From Oscillospiraceae bacterium (GTDB lineage Bacteria > Bacillota > Clostridia > UMGS1810): 64,000 nt of DNA. Of the stretch, positions 1-8,350 are shown one piece after another. A model generated the notes under the pieces. The model was not told the origin of the DNA and did not search any database. It saw only the letters and a program-made list of their open reading frames with translations. Position numbers and translations under genes: made by a program. The stretch is from positions 1 to 64,000 of the forward strand of contig SVJK01000001.1 in the NCBI GenBank assembly GCA_015069015.1, in the 5' to 3' direction. Within the stretch, counting starts at the first letter, position 1, and the number at the start of each line of letters is the position of its first letter.

Positions 1-173
1 ACGGTTACCTGATCGTTGGTTTCATTTCTGTATTCAAGACCAAGGTCGTAATATTCTGTTTTTAAATCCACATATGGAATGAGAAGAATATCCTTTATCA
101 TTTTCCATATGATTCTTGTCATTTCGTCTCCATCCATCTCAACGAGAGGAGTTTTCATGGGTATTTTTGCCAT
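1..173 (-). CDS. icd: NADP-type isocitrate dehydrogenase, N-terminal part
   Basis: The minus strand encodes an N-terminus reading [20 protein letters not shown] that continues into [12 protein letters not shown]. This is the signature of the type II (eukaryotic-like, homodimeric) NADP-dependent isocitrate dehydrogenase, which oxidises isocitrate to 2-oxoglutarate in the cytoplasm. Only about 57 residues are visible; the gene runs off the left edge. An in-frame ATG three codons upstream sits on the ribosome site (AAAGGA), so the start at 173 has the better spacing. It lies 21 nt downstream of the SGNH hydrolase gene and appears to be the third gene of an aconitase operon, giving citrate to 2-oxoglutarate for glutamate synthesis. 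Confidence 0.9.
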   Translation of the reverse strand, partial: MAKIPMKTPLVEMDGDEMTRIIWKMIKDILLIPYVDLKTEYYDLGLEYRNETNDQVT

Positions 174-194
174 TTTTATCATTCCTTTTCTCTA

Positions 195-983
195 TTATTT
201 CTCTTCGTTATAACTGTAAGGTGTTCCGATGAATCCAACCTGATTGAAATCAGAAGGATTGTTTCTGATTATCCAGTCTATGTAGGACATTACCATTTTT
301 GCTATTAATATGTAGCCTGTGGGAGTCATATGACCAAGGAAGAAAGTTTTGCGGAATTTTTCATCAAAGGTGGGTGCATATTTTTCAAGGTCAATGATAT
401 ATGTGTTATCAAAAACTTCTGCAAGGGCTCTGATGGCTTCGTTCCACTCAATTCTTTTTTTAATCTTTTCTGCACTGTATGCTGTGTCATCGGGCATTGT
501 CACAAGAAAGAACTTTGCCTTGGGTTGTTTACGTTTTATGGCTTTTATGATGTTACCGTAACAAGTCATAAAACTATCATCATCCCATGTGGTAAGTTCT
601 TTACTCTTATAAGGATCTCCCAAAGCGCCGTCTTTGTTGTGGTCATTGATTCCAAGGGCAATGATATATGCCTGACAAAGTTTTTCATATTCAAAGGCTC
701 CGCACTGTGAACCAAAAGACTCGATAAATGCCTTTGTTGTCATTCCGCCACGGGAAAAATTATATACTTTGCTCCCAAGGGCACGAGCCATGAACTGTCC
801 CCAGGAATATTCATAAAAATCGTGATAGCCTTTTATGCCTTCCTCAAAAGATTCAAACTCTCCTGAGGAAAGGCTGTCACCTATAACACCGATTGTTCTG
901 AAAATTTTGCAAAATCCACCGTCATCAACAATTCTGTCAAGTGGTTTTTCGTTCTTGTCTGCATAATAAAGATTAATATCCAT
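195..983 (-). CDS. SGNH/GDSL-family hydrolase
   Basis: This is a cytoplasmic-looking SGNH hydrolase of about 262 residues with no signal peptide. Block I is the GDSL serine motif (GVIGDSLSSGE, near residue 35). A later GxND-like stretch reads IIALGINDHN, and the C-terminal catalytic block reads LGHMTPTGY, where an Asp/His pair would be expected. Such enzymes hydrolyse esters or thioesters; the substrate cannot be read from sequence. ATG 983 is chosen because GGAGGA at 991-996 is 7 nt upstream; a TTG codon just before it is too close. The ribosome site fills the 11-nt gap after aconitase, so the gene is embedded in the acn-icd operon, which is an unexpected place for an esterase. Confidence 0.8.
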   Translation of the reverse strand: MDINLYYADKNEKPLDRIVDDGGFCKIFRTIGVIGDSLSSGEFESFEEGIKGYHDFYEYSWGQFMARALGSKVYNFSRGGMTTKAFIESFGSQCGAFEYEKLCQAYIIALGINDHNKDGALGDPYKSKELTTWDDDSFMTCYGNIIKAIKRKQPKAKFFLVTMPDDTAYSAEKIKKRIEWNEAIRALAEVFDNTYIIDLEKYAPTFDEKFRKTFFLGHMTPTGYILIAKMVMSYIDWIIRNNPSDFNQVGFIGTPYSYNEEK

Positions 984-996
984 CAATGATTCCTCC

Positions 997-2934
997 TTAT
1001 TTGCCCAGTTGCGCTTTTGTGTAACTTAAAAGTCCGCCGGAGAGAACTATTTCCTTTGCTCTTTCGGAAAGTTCACATTCACACTCAATGTCCACGCCTT
1101 TTGTTTTGTTGGTGATGATGATATTCTTTCCGTATTTGATTGAATCTATAAGATTATTCATTGAAATCTCATCATTTAAGTCAAACTTGTCATAATCTGC
1201 TTCGTTTTTGAATGTGAGGGGTAGTATGCCTGCATTTATGAGATTTGCTCTGTGGATTCTTGCAAAAGATTTAACCACAACTGCTTTTACACCAAGATAG
1301 AGGGGGGCAAGGGCTGCGTGTTCTCTTGATGAACCCTGACCATAGTTTGCACCGCCGACAATTATGCTTTTGCCCATCTCCTTTGCTCTTTGGGGGAATT
1401 CTTCATCGCATACTGTGAAGCAATGATTTGAAATTGCAGGAATATTTGAACGAAGAGGAAGAATTTTTGCACCTGCAGGCATAATGTGGTCTGTGGTGAT
1501 GTTATCTTCAACTTTGAGTGAGCATTTGCATTCTACACTGTCTGCAAGAGGTTCTGTTTTGGGGAAGGGTTTGATGTTTGGTCCGCGAAGAATTTCAACA
1601 GAGTCCATGTCCTTTTCGTCACAGGGTTTTTCAATCATATTATCATTGATAATAAATTCATCAGGCATTTTAAACTCGGGCATATCCCCAAGGGTACGAG
1701 GATCTGTGAGGAAACCTTTTATTGCAGATGCGGCTGCAACTTCGGGAGACACAAGATAAATTTGACCGTCTTTTGTTCCTGAACGACCTTCAAAGTTACG
1801 GTTGAAAGTACGAAGTGAAATACCGCCTGAATTTGGAGACTGTCCCATACCGATACACGGTCCGCAGGCACTCTCTAAGATTCTTGCTCCCGCATCAATC
1901 ATAACAGAAAGGGCTCCGTTTTTAGCCAGCATATTGAGAACCTGTTTTGATCCGGGAGCAATTGAAAGAGAAACATCAGGATGAACTGTTTTGCCCTCTA
2001 AGATGTGGGCAACTTTCATCATATCCTGAAGTGAAGAGTTTGTGCAAGAACCTATGCAAACCTGATCAATCTTCATCTCTCCAATTTCTGAAAGGGTTTT
2101 TACATTATCGGGCATATGGGGGCAAGCCGCCATAGGCTCAATTTTTGAAAGGTCAATATCTATTACTTCATCATATACTGCATCTTCATCTGCACAAAGA
2201 GGTGTCCATGCATCTTCTCTTTTCTGCGCTTTCAAAAACTGTCTTGTTGTTTCATCAGACGGGAAGATTGATGTGGTGGCACCAAGTTCTGCACCCATAT
2301 TTGTGATTGTTGCACGTTCGGGAACAGAAAGGGATTTAACACCTTCACCTGTGTATTCAATAACTTTTCCTACTCCGCCTTTTACAGACATTCTTTTCAG
2401 AACTTCCAAAATTACGTCTTTTGCCGCACACCAGGAAGAAAGAGAGCCTGTAAGATTTACTTTTACGATTTTGGGGTATGTGATATAATATGCTCCCCCA
2501 CCCATTGCAACTGCAACGTCAAGTCCGCCTGCACCGATTGCAATCATTCCGATACCGCCGCCGGTGGGAGTGTGGCTGTCAGATCCGATGAGAGTTTTTC
2601 CGGGAATGCCGAAACGTTCAAGGTGAACCTGATGGCAAATTCCGTTTCCGGGACGAGAGAAATATATGCCGTGTTTTTTTGCAATTGAGCCGATAAAGCG
2701 GTGGTCATCTGCATTTTCAAAACCTGACTGAAGTGTGTTATGATCTATGTAGGCAACAGAGCGTTCTGTCTGTACTCTTGGAATTCCGATTGCTTCAAAT
2801 TCGAGGTATGCCATTGTTCCTGTAGCATCCTGGGTGAGAGTCTGATCAATTCTGATTCCAATTTCTTTTCCCTTCTCAAAAACACCATCTACTGTATGCG
2901 CTTTGAGTATTTTTTCAGTTAATGTTAAACCCAT
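997..2934 (-). CDS. acnA: aconitate hydratase (aconitase)
   Basis: The enzyme interconverts citrate and isocitrate via cis-aconitate using a [4Fe-4S] cluster. The 645-residue protein is the short bacterial form (Aquifex/clostridial type) rather than the ~900-residue AcnA. Cluster ligands are visible as Cys297 (IGSCTNSS) and Cys357/Cys360 (SACGPCIGMG). The substrate motif GSDSHTPTGGG lies near residue 118. The C-terminal swivel domain carries GGANYGQGSSREHAAL near residue 540. The start has AAAGGA 9 nt upstream. It leads the operon acn-SGNH-icd from a consensus promoter at 3008-3036. Substrate specificity could in principle be homoaconitate-like, but the icd neighbour favours citrate. Confidence 0.92.
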   Translation of the reverse strand: MGLTLTEKILKAHTVDGVFEKGKEIGIRIDQTLTQDATGTMAYLEFEAIGIPRVQTERSVAYIDHNTLQSGFENADDHRFIGSIAKKHGIYFSRPGNGICHQVHLERFGIPGKTLIGSDSHTPTGGGIGMIAIGAGGLDVAVAMGGGAYYITYPKIVKVNLTGSLSSWCAAKDVILEVLKRMSVKGGVGKVIEYTGEGVKSLSVPERATITNMGAELGATTSIFPSDETTRQFLKAQKREDAWTPLCADEDAVYDEVIDIDLSKIEPMAACPHMPDNVKTLSEIGEMKIDQVCIGSCTNSSLQDMMKVAHILEGKTVHPDVSLSIAPGSKQVLNMLAKNGALSVMIDAGARILESACGPCIGMGQSPNSGGISLRTFNRNFEGRSGTKDGQIYLVSPEVAAASAIKGFLTDPRTLGDMPEFKMPDEFIINDNMIEKPCDEKDMDSVEILRGPNIKPFPKTEPLADSVECKCSLKVEDNITTDHIMPAGAKILPLRSNIPAISNHCFTVCDEEFPQRAKEMGKSIIVGGANYGQGSSREHAALAPLYLGVKAVVVKSFARIHRANLINAGILPLTFKNEADYDKFDLNDEISMNNLIDSIKYGKNIIITNKTKGVDIECECELSERAKEIVLSGGLLSYTKAQLGK

Positions 2935-3007
2935 TTGTATTCATCCTTTCTTTTGACTTTTGATGTGAGTATATAAACCAACTCAAATAGCCAAATTACA
3001 TCAATTT

Positions 3008-3036
3008 ATAATACCATATAAGATGAGATATGTCAA
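3008..3036 (-). promoter_or_regulatory. promoter of the aconitase operon
   Basis: Read on the minus strand, TTGACA (3031-3036) and TATTAT (3008-3013) are separated by exactly 17 nt. They lie about 75 nt upstream of the aconitase start. Confidence 0.75.
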
Positions 3037-3139
3037 ATGTTTATGGACGGTTTGTAAGATTCTTTTATACGATTATTTTGTCCGGCAAAACAAAGTTGGT
3101 TTGTATGCGGTTAAAATCCGTTACACCTTCATATCAAAT

Positions 3140-3168
3140 TTGACTTATGTGAATTTTTATGGTATTAT
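3140..3168 (+). promoter_or_regulatory. promoter of the stalk-domain prolyl isomerase gene
   Basis: TTGACT (3140-3145) and TATTAT (3163-3168) are separated by 17 nt, 60 nt upstream of the ATG at 3229. Confidence 0.75.
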
Positions 3169-3228
3169 ACAGTAGAATTCTAAGTTATGCAAAATATTTG
3201 TGTATTGCTTAAAGAAAGGAATTTTTGT

Positions 3229-4509
3229 ATGAGTATTAAAAAGATTATTGGATTGCTTCTTGCATTTTGCTTTTTGCTGAGCATCGGAGCGTCCGCAAAA
3301 ACAATGGAATTTACAATCGGGTCAACAGATTTGTATGTGAAAGATGCAGAAATTGAATCAAAAACCATCGACGCTGTTCCCTATATTGAAAACTCAAGAA
3401 CAATGGTACCTGTGAGAGTTGTATCAGAAAACTTCGGTGCAGAAGTTGACTGGAATAATGAAGCAAGAAAAGTTACCATCACATCAGAAGACAAAACCGT
3501 AGAGCTTACAATTGATTCAAATGTCGCCCTGGTAAACGGAGAGGAAAAAGCACTTGATGCTCCTGCCACCATAAAAGACGGAAGAACAATGGTTCCTTTG
3601 AGATTTGTCGGTGAGGCTCTCGGCAAAAATATAGAATTTGTCGATGCTTCAAAACAGATTTTAATTACAGACCATCCCTCTGCCATAACCGTTGATGGGT
3701 ATGGAATTAGTATGGAGGATGTTGAAACTGCATTACGATATATAGCATTTACTCCCGGTAATATTGAAGAATCCGTTCTTAATGCTCTTGATTACTTTGT
3801 GCAAGTCACCCCCATAGCAAATGCCGCAAAAGCAAACGGAGTCTATCTTAATGATTCTCAAAAAAAAGAACTTACCGACAGCGTTATGAATGACAAAGAT
3901 TCATATTATTCATCAACTTTGACCGCTCCGCTTATAAAGGTTCTTTCAGATAATCTTCTTGCAAAAACATATCTTGATACACTCCTTGAGCAGTACCCAA
4001 TAGGCAACGATACAATTGCAGATTTCTATAATCAGGCATATGTGAGAGCAAAACACATTCTCATTCTTACAGAAGATCCTCAAACCGGAGAAGCACTTTC
4101 AAAAAAAGAGCAAGCTAATGCAAAAAAACAGATTGAAGATATTGCAAAAAAACTTAAAAACGGTGAAGATTTTGATGCTTTAATGAACGAATACTGTCAA
4201 GATCCCGGAATAATTCAGAATCCCGATGGCTATGTCTTTACTGCCGGTGAAATGGTGCCTGAATTTGAAGAGGCGGCATTTGCACTCAAAGAGGGTGAAA
4301 TCAGTGGGATTGTTGAAACAAGCTACGGGTATCACATACTCAAAAAAGAACCACTTCCCGAAGTAAGTGAGTATATAAAGATGATTATTGAAAACACAAT
4401 CAGAACTGAGATTTCAAACAGGATTATTCAGGGATTGACAGATAATGCAGACATCGAACTTGTTACTCCTATTGAGAAAATGATTGAAGAGTTTTCATAT
4501 CTTGGTTAA
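3229..4509 (+). CDS. secreted prolyl isomerase (parvulin) with copper-amine-oxidase-type stalk domain
   Basis: A 426-residue exported protein. It starts at ATG 3229, 8 nt after AAAGAAAGGA; the frame is open further upstream but lacks a ribosome site. Residues 1-23 are a signal peptide ending near ASA. They are followed by a Cu_amine_oxidN1 (stalk) domain with the two characteristic SRTMVPVRVV and GRTMVPLRFV repeats. After a helical SurA/PrsA-like linker, a PpiC/rotamase domain begins at RAKHILIL and ends with SYGYHILKK. It probably catalyses cis-trans proline isomerisation of exported proteins outside the membrane. There is no lipobox Cys, unlike PrsA, so the stalk domain probably provides surface attachment. 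Monocistronic, with its own promoter and a downstream hairpin. Confidence 0.85.
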   Translation: MSIKKIIGLLLAFCFLLSIGASAKTMEFTIGSTDLYVKDAEIESKTIDAVPYIENSRTMVPVRVVSENFGAEVDWNNEARKVTITSEDKTVELTIDSNVALVNGEEKALDAPATIKDGRTMVPLRFVGEALGKNIEFVDASKQILITDHPSAITVDGYGISMEDVETALRYIAFTPGNIEESVLNALDYFVQVTPIANAAKANGVYLNDSQKKELTDSVMNDKDSYYSSTLTAPLIKVLSDNLLAKTYLDTLLEQYPIGNDTIADFYNQAYVRAKHILILTEDPQTGEALSKKEQANAKKQIEDIAKKLKNGEDFDALMNEYCQDPGIIQNPDGYVFTAGEMVPEFEEAAFALKEGEISGIVETSYGYHILKKEPLPEVSEYIKMIIENTIRTEISNRIIQGLTDNADIELVTPIEKMIEEFSYLG

Positions 4510-4538
4510 AACAGCTGATTAAAACTATAATTGAGATA

Positions 4539-4630
4539 GTTAGCCATCGAAAATCCGACGGCTAACTTAAAATCCTACAAAAATATGACGGCAAATCTCC
4601 GATTCAGAACTATAACAGAGATTTGCCGTC
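4539..4630 (+). terminator. two consecutive hairpins after the prolyl isomerase gene
   Basis: Hairpin 1 (4539-4566) pairs GTTAGCC with GGCTAAC. Hairpin 2 pairs GACGGCAAATCTC (4587-4599) with a perfect 13-nt complement (4618-4630), followed by ATTGATTTTT. Hairpin 2 is a plausible terminator; the role of hairpin 1 is unclear. Confidence 0.5.
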
Positions 4631-4676
4631 ATTGATTTTTATGAAAGAAAAATCACGATTCTTTGATTCAAAAACC

Positions 4677-4705
4677 TTGACAAATAAAGGTGTTACTGAT
4701 ATAAT
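4677..4705 (+). promoter_or_regulatory. promoter of tRNA-Glu
   Basis: Perfect consensus: TTGACA (4677-4682), 17-nt spacer, TATAAT (4700-4705). It lies 17 nt before the tRNA 5' end. Confidence 0.85.
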
Positions 4706-4721
4706 GGTCAAGTAACGACAA

Positions 4722-4793
4722 GGCCCATTGGTCAAGCGGTCAAGACGGCGCCCTCTCAAGGCGCAATCACGAGTTCGATTCTCGTATGGGTCA
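4722..4793 (+). tRNA. tRNA-Glu (anticodon CTC)
   Basis: The acceptor stem GGCCCAT pairs with ATGGGTC (one G-U pair). The anticodon stem GCGCC/GGCGC encloses the loop CTCTCAA, giving anticodon CTC, and the T-arm carries GTTCGATTC. No CCA is encoded. It has its own consensus promoter and is followed directly by a terminator, so it is a single-gene unit. Confidence 0.93.
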
Positions 4794-4799
4794 TAGAAA

Positions 4800-4840
4800 A
4801 AAGGTTGCGGAAAACGAAAGTTATCTGCAACCTTTATTTT
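4800..4840 (+). terminator. terminator of tRNA-Glu
   Basis: AAAGGTTGC (4800-4808) pairs with GCAACCTTT (4827-4835), followed by ATTTTT. Confidence 0.75.
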
Positions 4841-4865
4841 TAAAAATTCTGAGGGAGAAATGATT

Positions 4866-5369
4866 ATGGGCGCAAAAAAGGAAATTGAAAGAAAATGGCT
4901 TGTGGACAAAGCAAAAATACCCTTTGATTTTTCAAAGGCAGAACCTCTTGTTATGGAGCAATCTTACATAAACTTCTCACCTACAATAAGACTCAGAAAT
5001 ACAAATGATAAATCCTACATTCTCTGTGTTAAAAACAAAGGCGGAAAAGACGGACTTTCAAGAGATGAATTTGAAACTGAAATTTCTAAAGAAGATTATG
5101 AAAAACTTCTTTTGAAAACCGAAGGCACAATCATAAGAAAAACGAGATATTGCATAGATACAGATGACGGGCTAACAATGGAATTTGACTTTTTTGAAGG
5201 TGAACTTTCAGGTCTTTGTTATATGGAAATTGAATTTTCATCAGAAGAGGATGCATTGAGTTATCCAAATCCCCCATGGGCAATAAAAGATGTGACGACA
5301 GATGTGGGATATAAAAATGCTATGCTTGCGAAAGTCGGTATGCCGTCTGATGCGCAAAAGAATATATAA
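4866..5369 (+). CDS. CYTH-domain phosphohydrolase
   Basis: A 167-residue protein beginning with the signature EIERKWLV (ExExK) of CYTH/triphosphate tunnel enzymes. Members hydrolyse inorganic tripolyphosphate or thiamine triphosphate, or act as class IV adenylate cyclases. Alternating charged beta strands are visible (TIRLRN, YILCVKNKG, FETEIS, RKTRY, TMEFDFFEG, YMEIEF), matching the family's eight-strand tunnel with acidic and basic residues facing inwards. ATG 4866 is preferred because GAGGGAG ends 8 nt upstream; the ATG at 4860 is too close. It stands alone downstream of tRNA-Glu. The substrate cannot be predicted; tripolyphosphatase is the commonest activity in small bacterial members. 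Confidence 0.85.
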   Translation: MGAKKEIERKWLVDKAKIPFDFSKAEPLVMEQSYINFSPTIRLRNTNDKSYILCVKNKGGKDGLSRDEFETEISKEDYEKLLLKTEGTIIRKTRYCIDTDDGLTMEFDFFEGELSGLCYMEIEFSSEEDALSYPNPPWAIKDVTTDVGYKNAMLAKVGMPSDAQKNI

Positions 5370-5380
5370 GTTTTGAAATT

Positions 5381-5429
5381 ACAATAACCCCGTCAAAAGA
5401 TGAACGACAACTTTTGAGGGGGTTATTGT
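5381..5429 (+). terminator. long inverted repeat after the CYTH gene
   Basis: 19-nt arms (5381-5399 and 5411-5429) starting ACAATAACCCC pair with one mismatch around an 11-nt loop. There is no strong T-run, so termination is plausible but not certain. Confidence 0.4.
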
Positions 5430-5478
5430 ATGATTAATCCAAGAATCCGAAAAGCAGAATACGAGAAAGGTTCATAGC

Positions 5479-5510
5479 AAAAAAAGAACGCAATTTGCGT
5501 TCTTTTTTTG
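5479..5510. terminator. bidirectional terminator
   Basis: GAACGC/GCGTTC stem flanked by an A-run and a T-run of seven, between the CYTH gene and the convergent aminotransferase gene. Nearly the same hairpin recurs at 8532-8562. Confidence 0.7.
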
Positions 5511-5603
5511 GAAGAGCCGAATGGTTTAGATGCCCTTGGTTTTAAATATAAATAACAACGCTTTTGTATCCATCAAGGAAAAATGCTGTGAGGACATTTT
5601 TAC

Positions 5604-6803
5604 CTATCTATTTCCTAAAAAATCGCCGATGCTTTTTATAGCATTTCTCAATTCATTTTCTTCAGGAAGCATTACAATTCTGAAGTGCTCGTTATCTGCA
5701 CAATTAAACCCACTTCCCGGTATTACTAAAATATGCTTTTTATCCAACAGTTTTTCCGCAAATTCTCTGTCACTTTTTAAACCAAACTTTTTAATATCTA
5801 TCTTTGGGAAAAGATAAAATGCTGTCAGATTTTTAACATAACTTATTCCTTCAATTTTATCCAGTTCATCTGTGGTAACATTTCTCTGCTTTAAAATCCT
5901 GCCATTTGGACCAATCATGTTTTCAGTATAAGCTGAATCTGCCAACGCATCAGGAATGACTAACTGCATAAGAGCATTTGAACACAATCTAACGGATGCA
6001 ATTTTTACAAGTGCGTCTCTTAGTATCTTTTTTTCCTTTTCTATTCCGCTTATACATAGCCACCCACACCTTAACCCGCATATACAATGTGATTTCGAAA
6101 GACCATTCATTGTAATTATAGTAACATCATCAGCAAGGGCAGCTGTAGATATGTGTTGTTTTTCGTCTAAAACTAATCTGTCATATATCTCGTCAGATAT
6201 AATAACCAAACTATTTTTTCGTGCAATATCAATTATTTCTGATAGAATTTCTTTGGTGTACAAAGCACCTGTAGGATTATTGGGGTTTATAATAACTAAG
6301 GCCTTTGTGTTAGCTGTAATGGCTTTTTTTATGCTTTCAATATCCGGTTGCCATCCGTTTAATTCATCACATTGATAAAAACGCACCTTTCCGCCGACAA
6401 GGAATGTAAGATTTGTCCACAAAGAGTAACATGGAGCAGGAACAAGCACCTCATCATCTTTTCCTATCAAAGCGGCTATAATCATATGTGCAACTTCACT
6501 TACACCATTTCCAATGAATATATCATCTTCGGTGATATTATTTAACCCTTTTGAACAGTGATAATTTCTAATAGCTATTCTTGCACCCTCTTGTCCTTTT
6601 ATATCGCAATAGCCCAGTGATTTTTCTACATCGGTAACAATTCTGTTTTTTATGCTTTCCGGCATTTTAAATCCAAATGCAGCAGGATTTCCCGTGTTTA
6701 ATTTTAACACCTTATGCCCCTCTTTTTCAAGTTCAAGAGCACGCATATAAATATCGCCTCTGATATCTGAATAAACGTTTTTAAGATTTTTTGATAATAC
6801 CAT
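5604..6803 (-). CDS. class I/II PLP-dependent aminotransferase (AlaA-like)
   Basis: A 399-residue fold-type I aminotransferase. Visible landmarks are GYCDIKGQEGAR (substrate loop), NPNNPTGALY (cofactor-binding Asn), SDEIYDRLV (pyridine Asp/Tyr), NGLSKSHCICGLRCGW (Schiff-base Lys) and HFRIVMLP (C-terminal Arg). The overall pattern fits alanine or broad-specificity aminotransferases (AlaA/AlaT). ATG 6803 is chosen because GAGGTG ends 6 nt upstream; a GTG three codons earlier overlaps that site. It is divergent from a LysR regulator at 6916, with 112 nt between them, which suggests direct regulation by that protein. Specificity for alanine, aspartate or an aromatic amino acid cannot be separated by eye. 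Confidence 0.85.
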   Translation of the reverse strand: MVLSKNLKNVYSDIRGDIYMRALELEKEGHKVLKLNTGNPAAFGFKMPESIKNRIVTDVEKSLGYCDIKGQEGARIAIRNYHCSKGLNNITEDDIFIGNGVSEVAHMIIAALIGKDDEVLVPAPCYSLWTNLTFLVGGKVRFYQCDELNGWQPDIESIKKAITANTKALVIINPNNPTGALYTKEILSEIIDIARKNSLVIISDEIYDRLVLDEKQHISTAALADDVTIITMNGLSKSHCICGLRCGWLCISGIEKEKKILRDALVKIASVRLCSNALMQLVIPDALADSAYTENMIGPNGRILKQRNVTTDELDKIEGISYVKNLTAFYLFPKIDIKKFGLKSDREFAEKLLDKKHILVIPGSGFNCADNEHFRIVMLPEENELRNAIKSIGDFLGNR

Positions 6804-6887
6804 ACTGTTCACCTCAATATTTTCTAATTCCTATTGATTTTATCACAAATATGATATATAATCTAATACATATATAAATATAATTTT

Positions 6888-6904
6888 CATAAACAAAATT
6901 TATG
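6888..6904. promoter_or_regulatory. candidate LysR operator
   Basis: The interrupted palindrome CATAAA-N5-TTTATG has the LysR-box geometry. It lies between the divergent aminotransferase and LysR genes, immediately upstream of and touching the LysR ribosome site (GAGGCGG, 6904-6910). Inference from position and symmetry only. Confidence 0.4.
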
Positions 6905-6915
6905 AGGCGGTTGTT

Positions 6916-7869
6916 ATGTTTAAATATTCTGAATATATTTACGAGATTTATAAGGAAAAAAGTTTTACAAAGGCGGCTAAAAATCTCTTCATTTCTCAAC
7001 CTGCACTTAGCGCAACTGTTAAAAAACTTGAAGAAGAATTGCAAATACAAATTTTTGACCGTTCCACATCACCTTTGACCCTAACAAACGAAGGGAAGGC
7101 ATATATTAAAGCCATAGAAGAAATATTTAATGTAAAAAAAGAATATGAAGACTACATAATTGATATATCGAATTTAAATGTAGGAAGTATTTCTATAAGC
7201 GGTGCAAACTTTATATCTTCATATGTTGTCCCAAAAATTATAGTACCTTTTTCAAAAAAATATCCTATGATTAATATTGAACTTCTGGAATCAAACTCTA
7301 AAACTCTTACACAAGAACTTATAGATGAAAATATAGATATCTTAATTGATTATAGCCTTGATGAAAAGTTAATTGATTCTTACCCGTTGTTTAATGAAAC
7401 TATCCTTATATGTGTGCCAAAACATCTTGATATAAATTCTAAGTTAACAAATTTCTCATTAAATAGTGCAGATATAAGAATTGATAAACATTTGTCAGAC
7501 GATATAAAGAAAATCACAGTAGAACACTTTAAAAACGAACGTTTTCTTATGTTAAAAAGTGGCAACAGCATGAATTATCACGGATTCAAAATATGCCACG
7601 AGGCCGGCTTCACACCTGAAACATCTATCTATTTTGACCAACTTATGACTTCGTACAATATGTCGGCGGCGGGACTTGGCATATGTTTTGTAACAGATAC
7701 ATTGGTTAAAGAAGTCGCTCCAAACAATGAACTGTTATACTATAAAATTGATAGTGAATACGCAAAAAGAACAGTTTATCTTTTGCATAAAAAGAAAAGA
7801 TATCTTAATAGAGTTATAAAAGAATTTATAAATACCGCTTCAGATGTTTATAAAACTAATCAAATATAG
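6916..7869 (+). CDS. LysR-family transcriptional regulator
   Basis: A 317-residue protein. The N-terminal winged HTH (residues 1-60) contains SFTKAAKNLFISQPALSATVKKLEEELQIQIFDR, a textbook LysR recognition helix. A linker helix and a two-lobed effector-binding domain (about residues 90-300) follow. The gene is divergently paired with the aminotransferase, so it probably responds to an amino acid or 2-oxo acid. GAGGCGG lies 5 nt before the ATG. A symmetrical sequence at 6888-6904 could serve autoregulation. The gene is followed by a bidirectional terminator. Confidence 0.9.
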   Translation: MFKYSEYIYEIYKEKSFTKAAKNLFISQPALSATVKKLEEELQIQIFDRSTSPLTLTNEGKAYIKAIEEIFNVKKEYEDYIIDISNLNVGSISISGANFISSYVVPKIIVPFSKKYPMINIELLESNSKTLTQELIDENIDILIDYSLDEKLIDSYPLFNETILICVPKHLDINSKLTNFSLNSADIRIDKHLSDDIKKITVEHFKNERFLMLKSGNSMNYHGFKICHEAGFTPETSIYFDQLMTSYNMSAAGLGICFVTDTLVKEVAPNNELLYYKIDSEYAKRTVYLLHKKKRYLNRVIKEFINTASDVYKTNQI

Positions 7870-7926
7870 TTTTGTTAGCACCTCCCCAAGTGATCGATTT
7901 CCTTTTAATTAATTATCCACCAAAAC

Positions 7927-7955
7927 AAAAAAGAACACCACTCGGTGTTCTTTTT
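7927..7955. terminator. bidirectional terminator between LysR and four-helix-bundle genes
   Basis: AAAAAAGAACACC, loop ACTC, GGTGTTCTTTTT. The A- and T-runs allow termination in both directions. Confidence 0.75.
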
Positions 7956-7959
7956 GCTA

Positions 7960-8316
7960 TTATTTGCCGGAGTTATTTTTAGTTGTTTTAATGGAAGCAA
8001 TCAATAAGATTCCAATGGTAGAACAAATTTTATTTATGGATTTGTATTTTGTTTCATCAATATAATCTGTTTTGTAAAGCATTTCAAGCCATTTCCCGGT
8101 TTCGCTGGCTTCTTTTAAAGCAATTTCCAATTTCGCAATAAAATCAGCTCGGCTATGACCATATTTGCTTTCGGCAATGTTAGCACAAATGCTTGTTGCA
8201 CTTCTTCCAATTTGATTCGAAATTATATTTTCTTTTTTAGTACGTAAATCTTTAACCAAATTTAAAACTTCAACAGATAATTCCATTGATAGTTTACCAA
8301 GTTTATCTTCCTTCAT
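7960..8316 (-). CDS. four-helix-bundle protein, 23S rRNA intervening-sequence (IVP/S23) family
   Basis: A 118-residue all-helical protein. The family core IGRSATSICANIAESKYG is followed by FIAKLEIALKEASETGKWLEML, diagnostic for the S23/IVP four-helix bundle related to Avd of diversity-generating retroelements. Known members sit inside 23S rRNA intervening sequences or form pentameric rings with basic surfaces; stand-alone members have no assigned function. The start at 8316 is set by GAGGTGG 6 nt upstream. The longer open frame to 8412 merely reads through the hairpin array and is Cys-rich nonsense. There is no rRNA or reverse transcriptase nearby. A nested eight-hairpin array (8351-8527) fills the region directly upstream and would be its mRNA leader. 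Confidence 0.85.
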   Translation of the reverse strand: MKEDKLGKLSMELSVEVLNLVKDLRTKKENIISNQIGRSATSICANIAESKYGHSRADFIAKLEIALKEASETGKWLEMLYKTDYIDETKYKSINKICSTIGILLIASIKTTKNNSGK

Positions 8317-8350
8317 CTGAAACCACCTCATAGCAGATTGTACCATACAT

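Noticed and set aside
5430..5477. 15-codon ORF and a following short fragment (5511-5555) as a broken gene
   Set aside because: Both are too short to align to anything I recognise and are interrupted by a terminator hairpin; no evidence of a common parent gene.
7960..8316. Avd component of a diversity-generating retroelement
   Set aside because: The fold is related, but no reverse transcriptase or template/variable repeat is found nearby.
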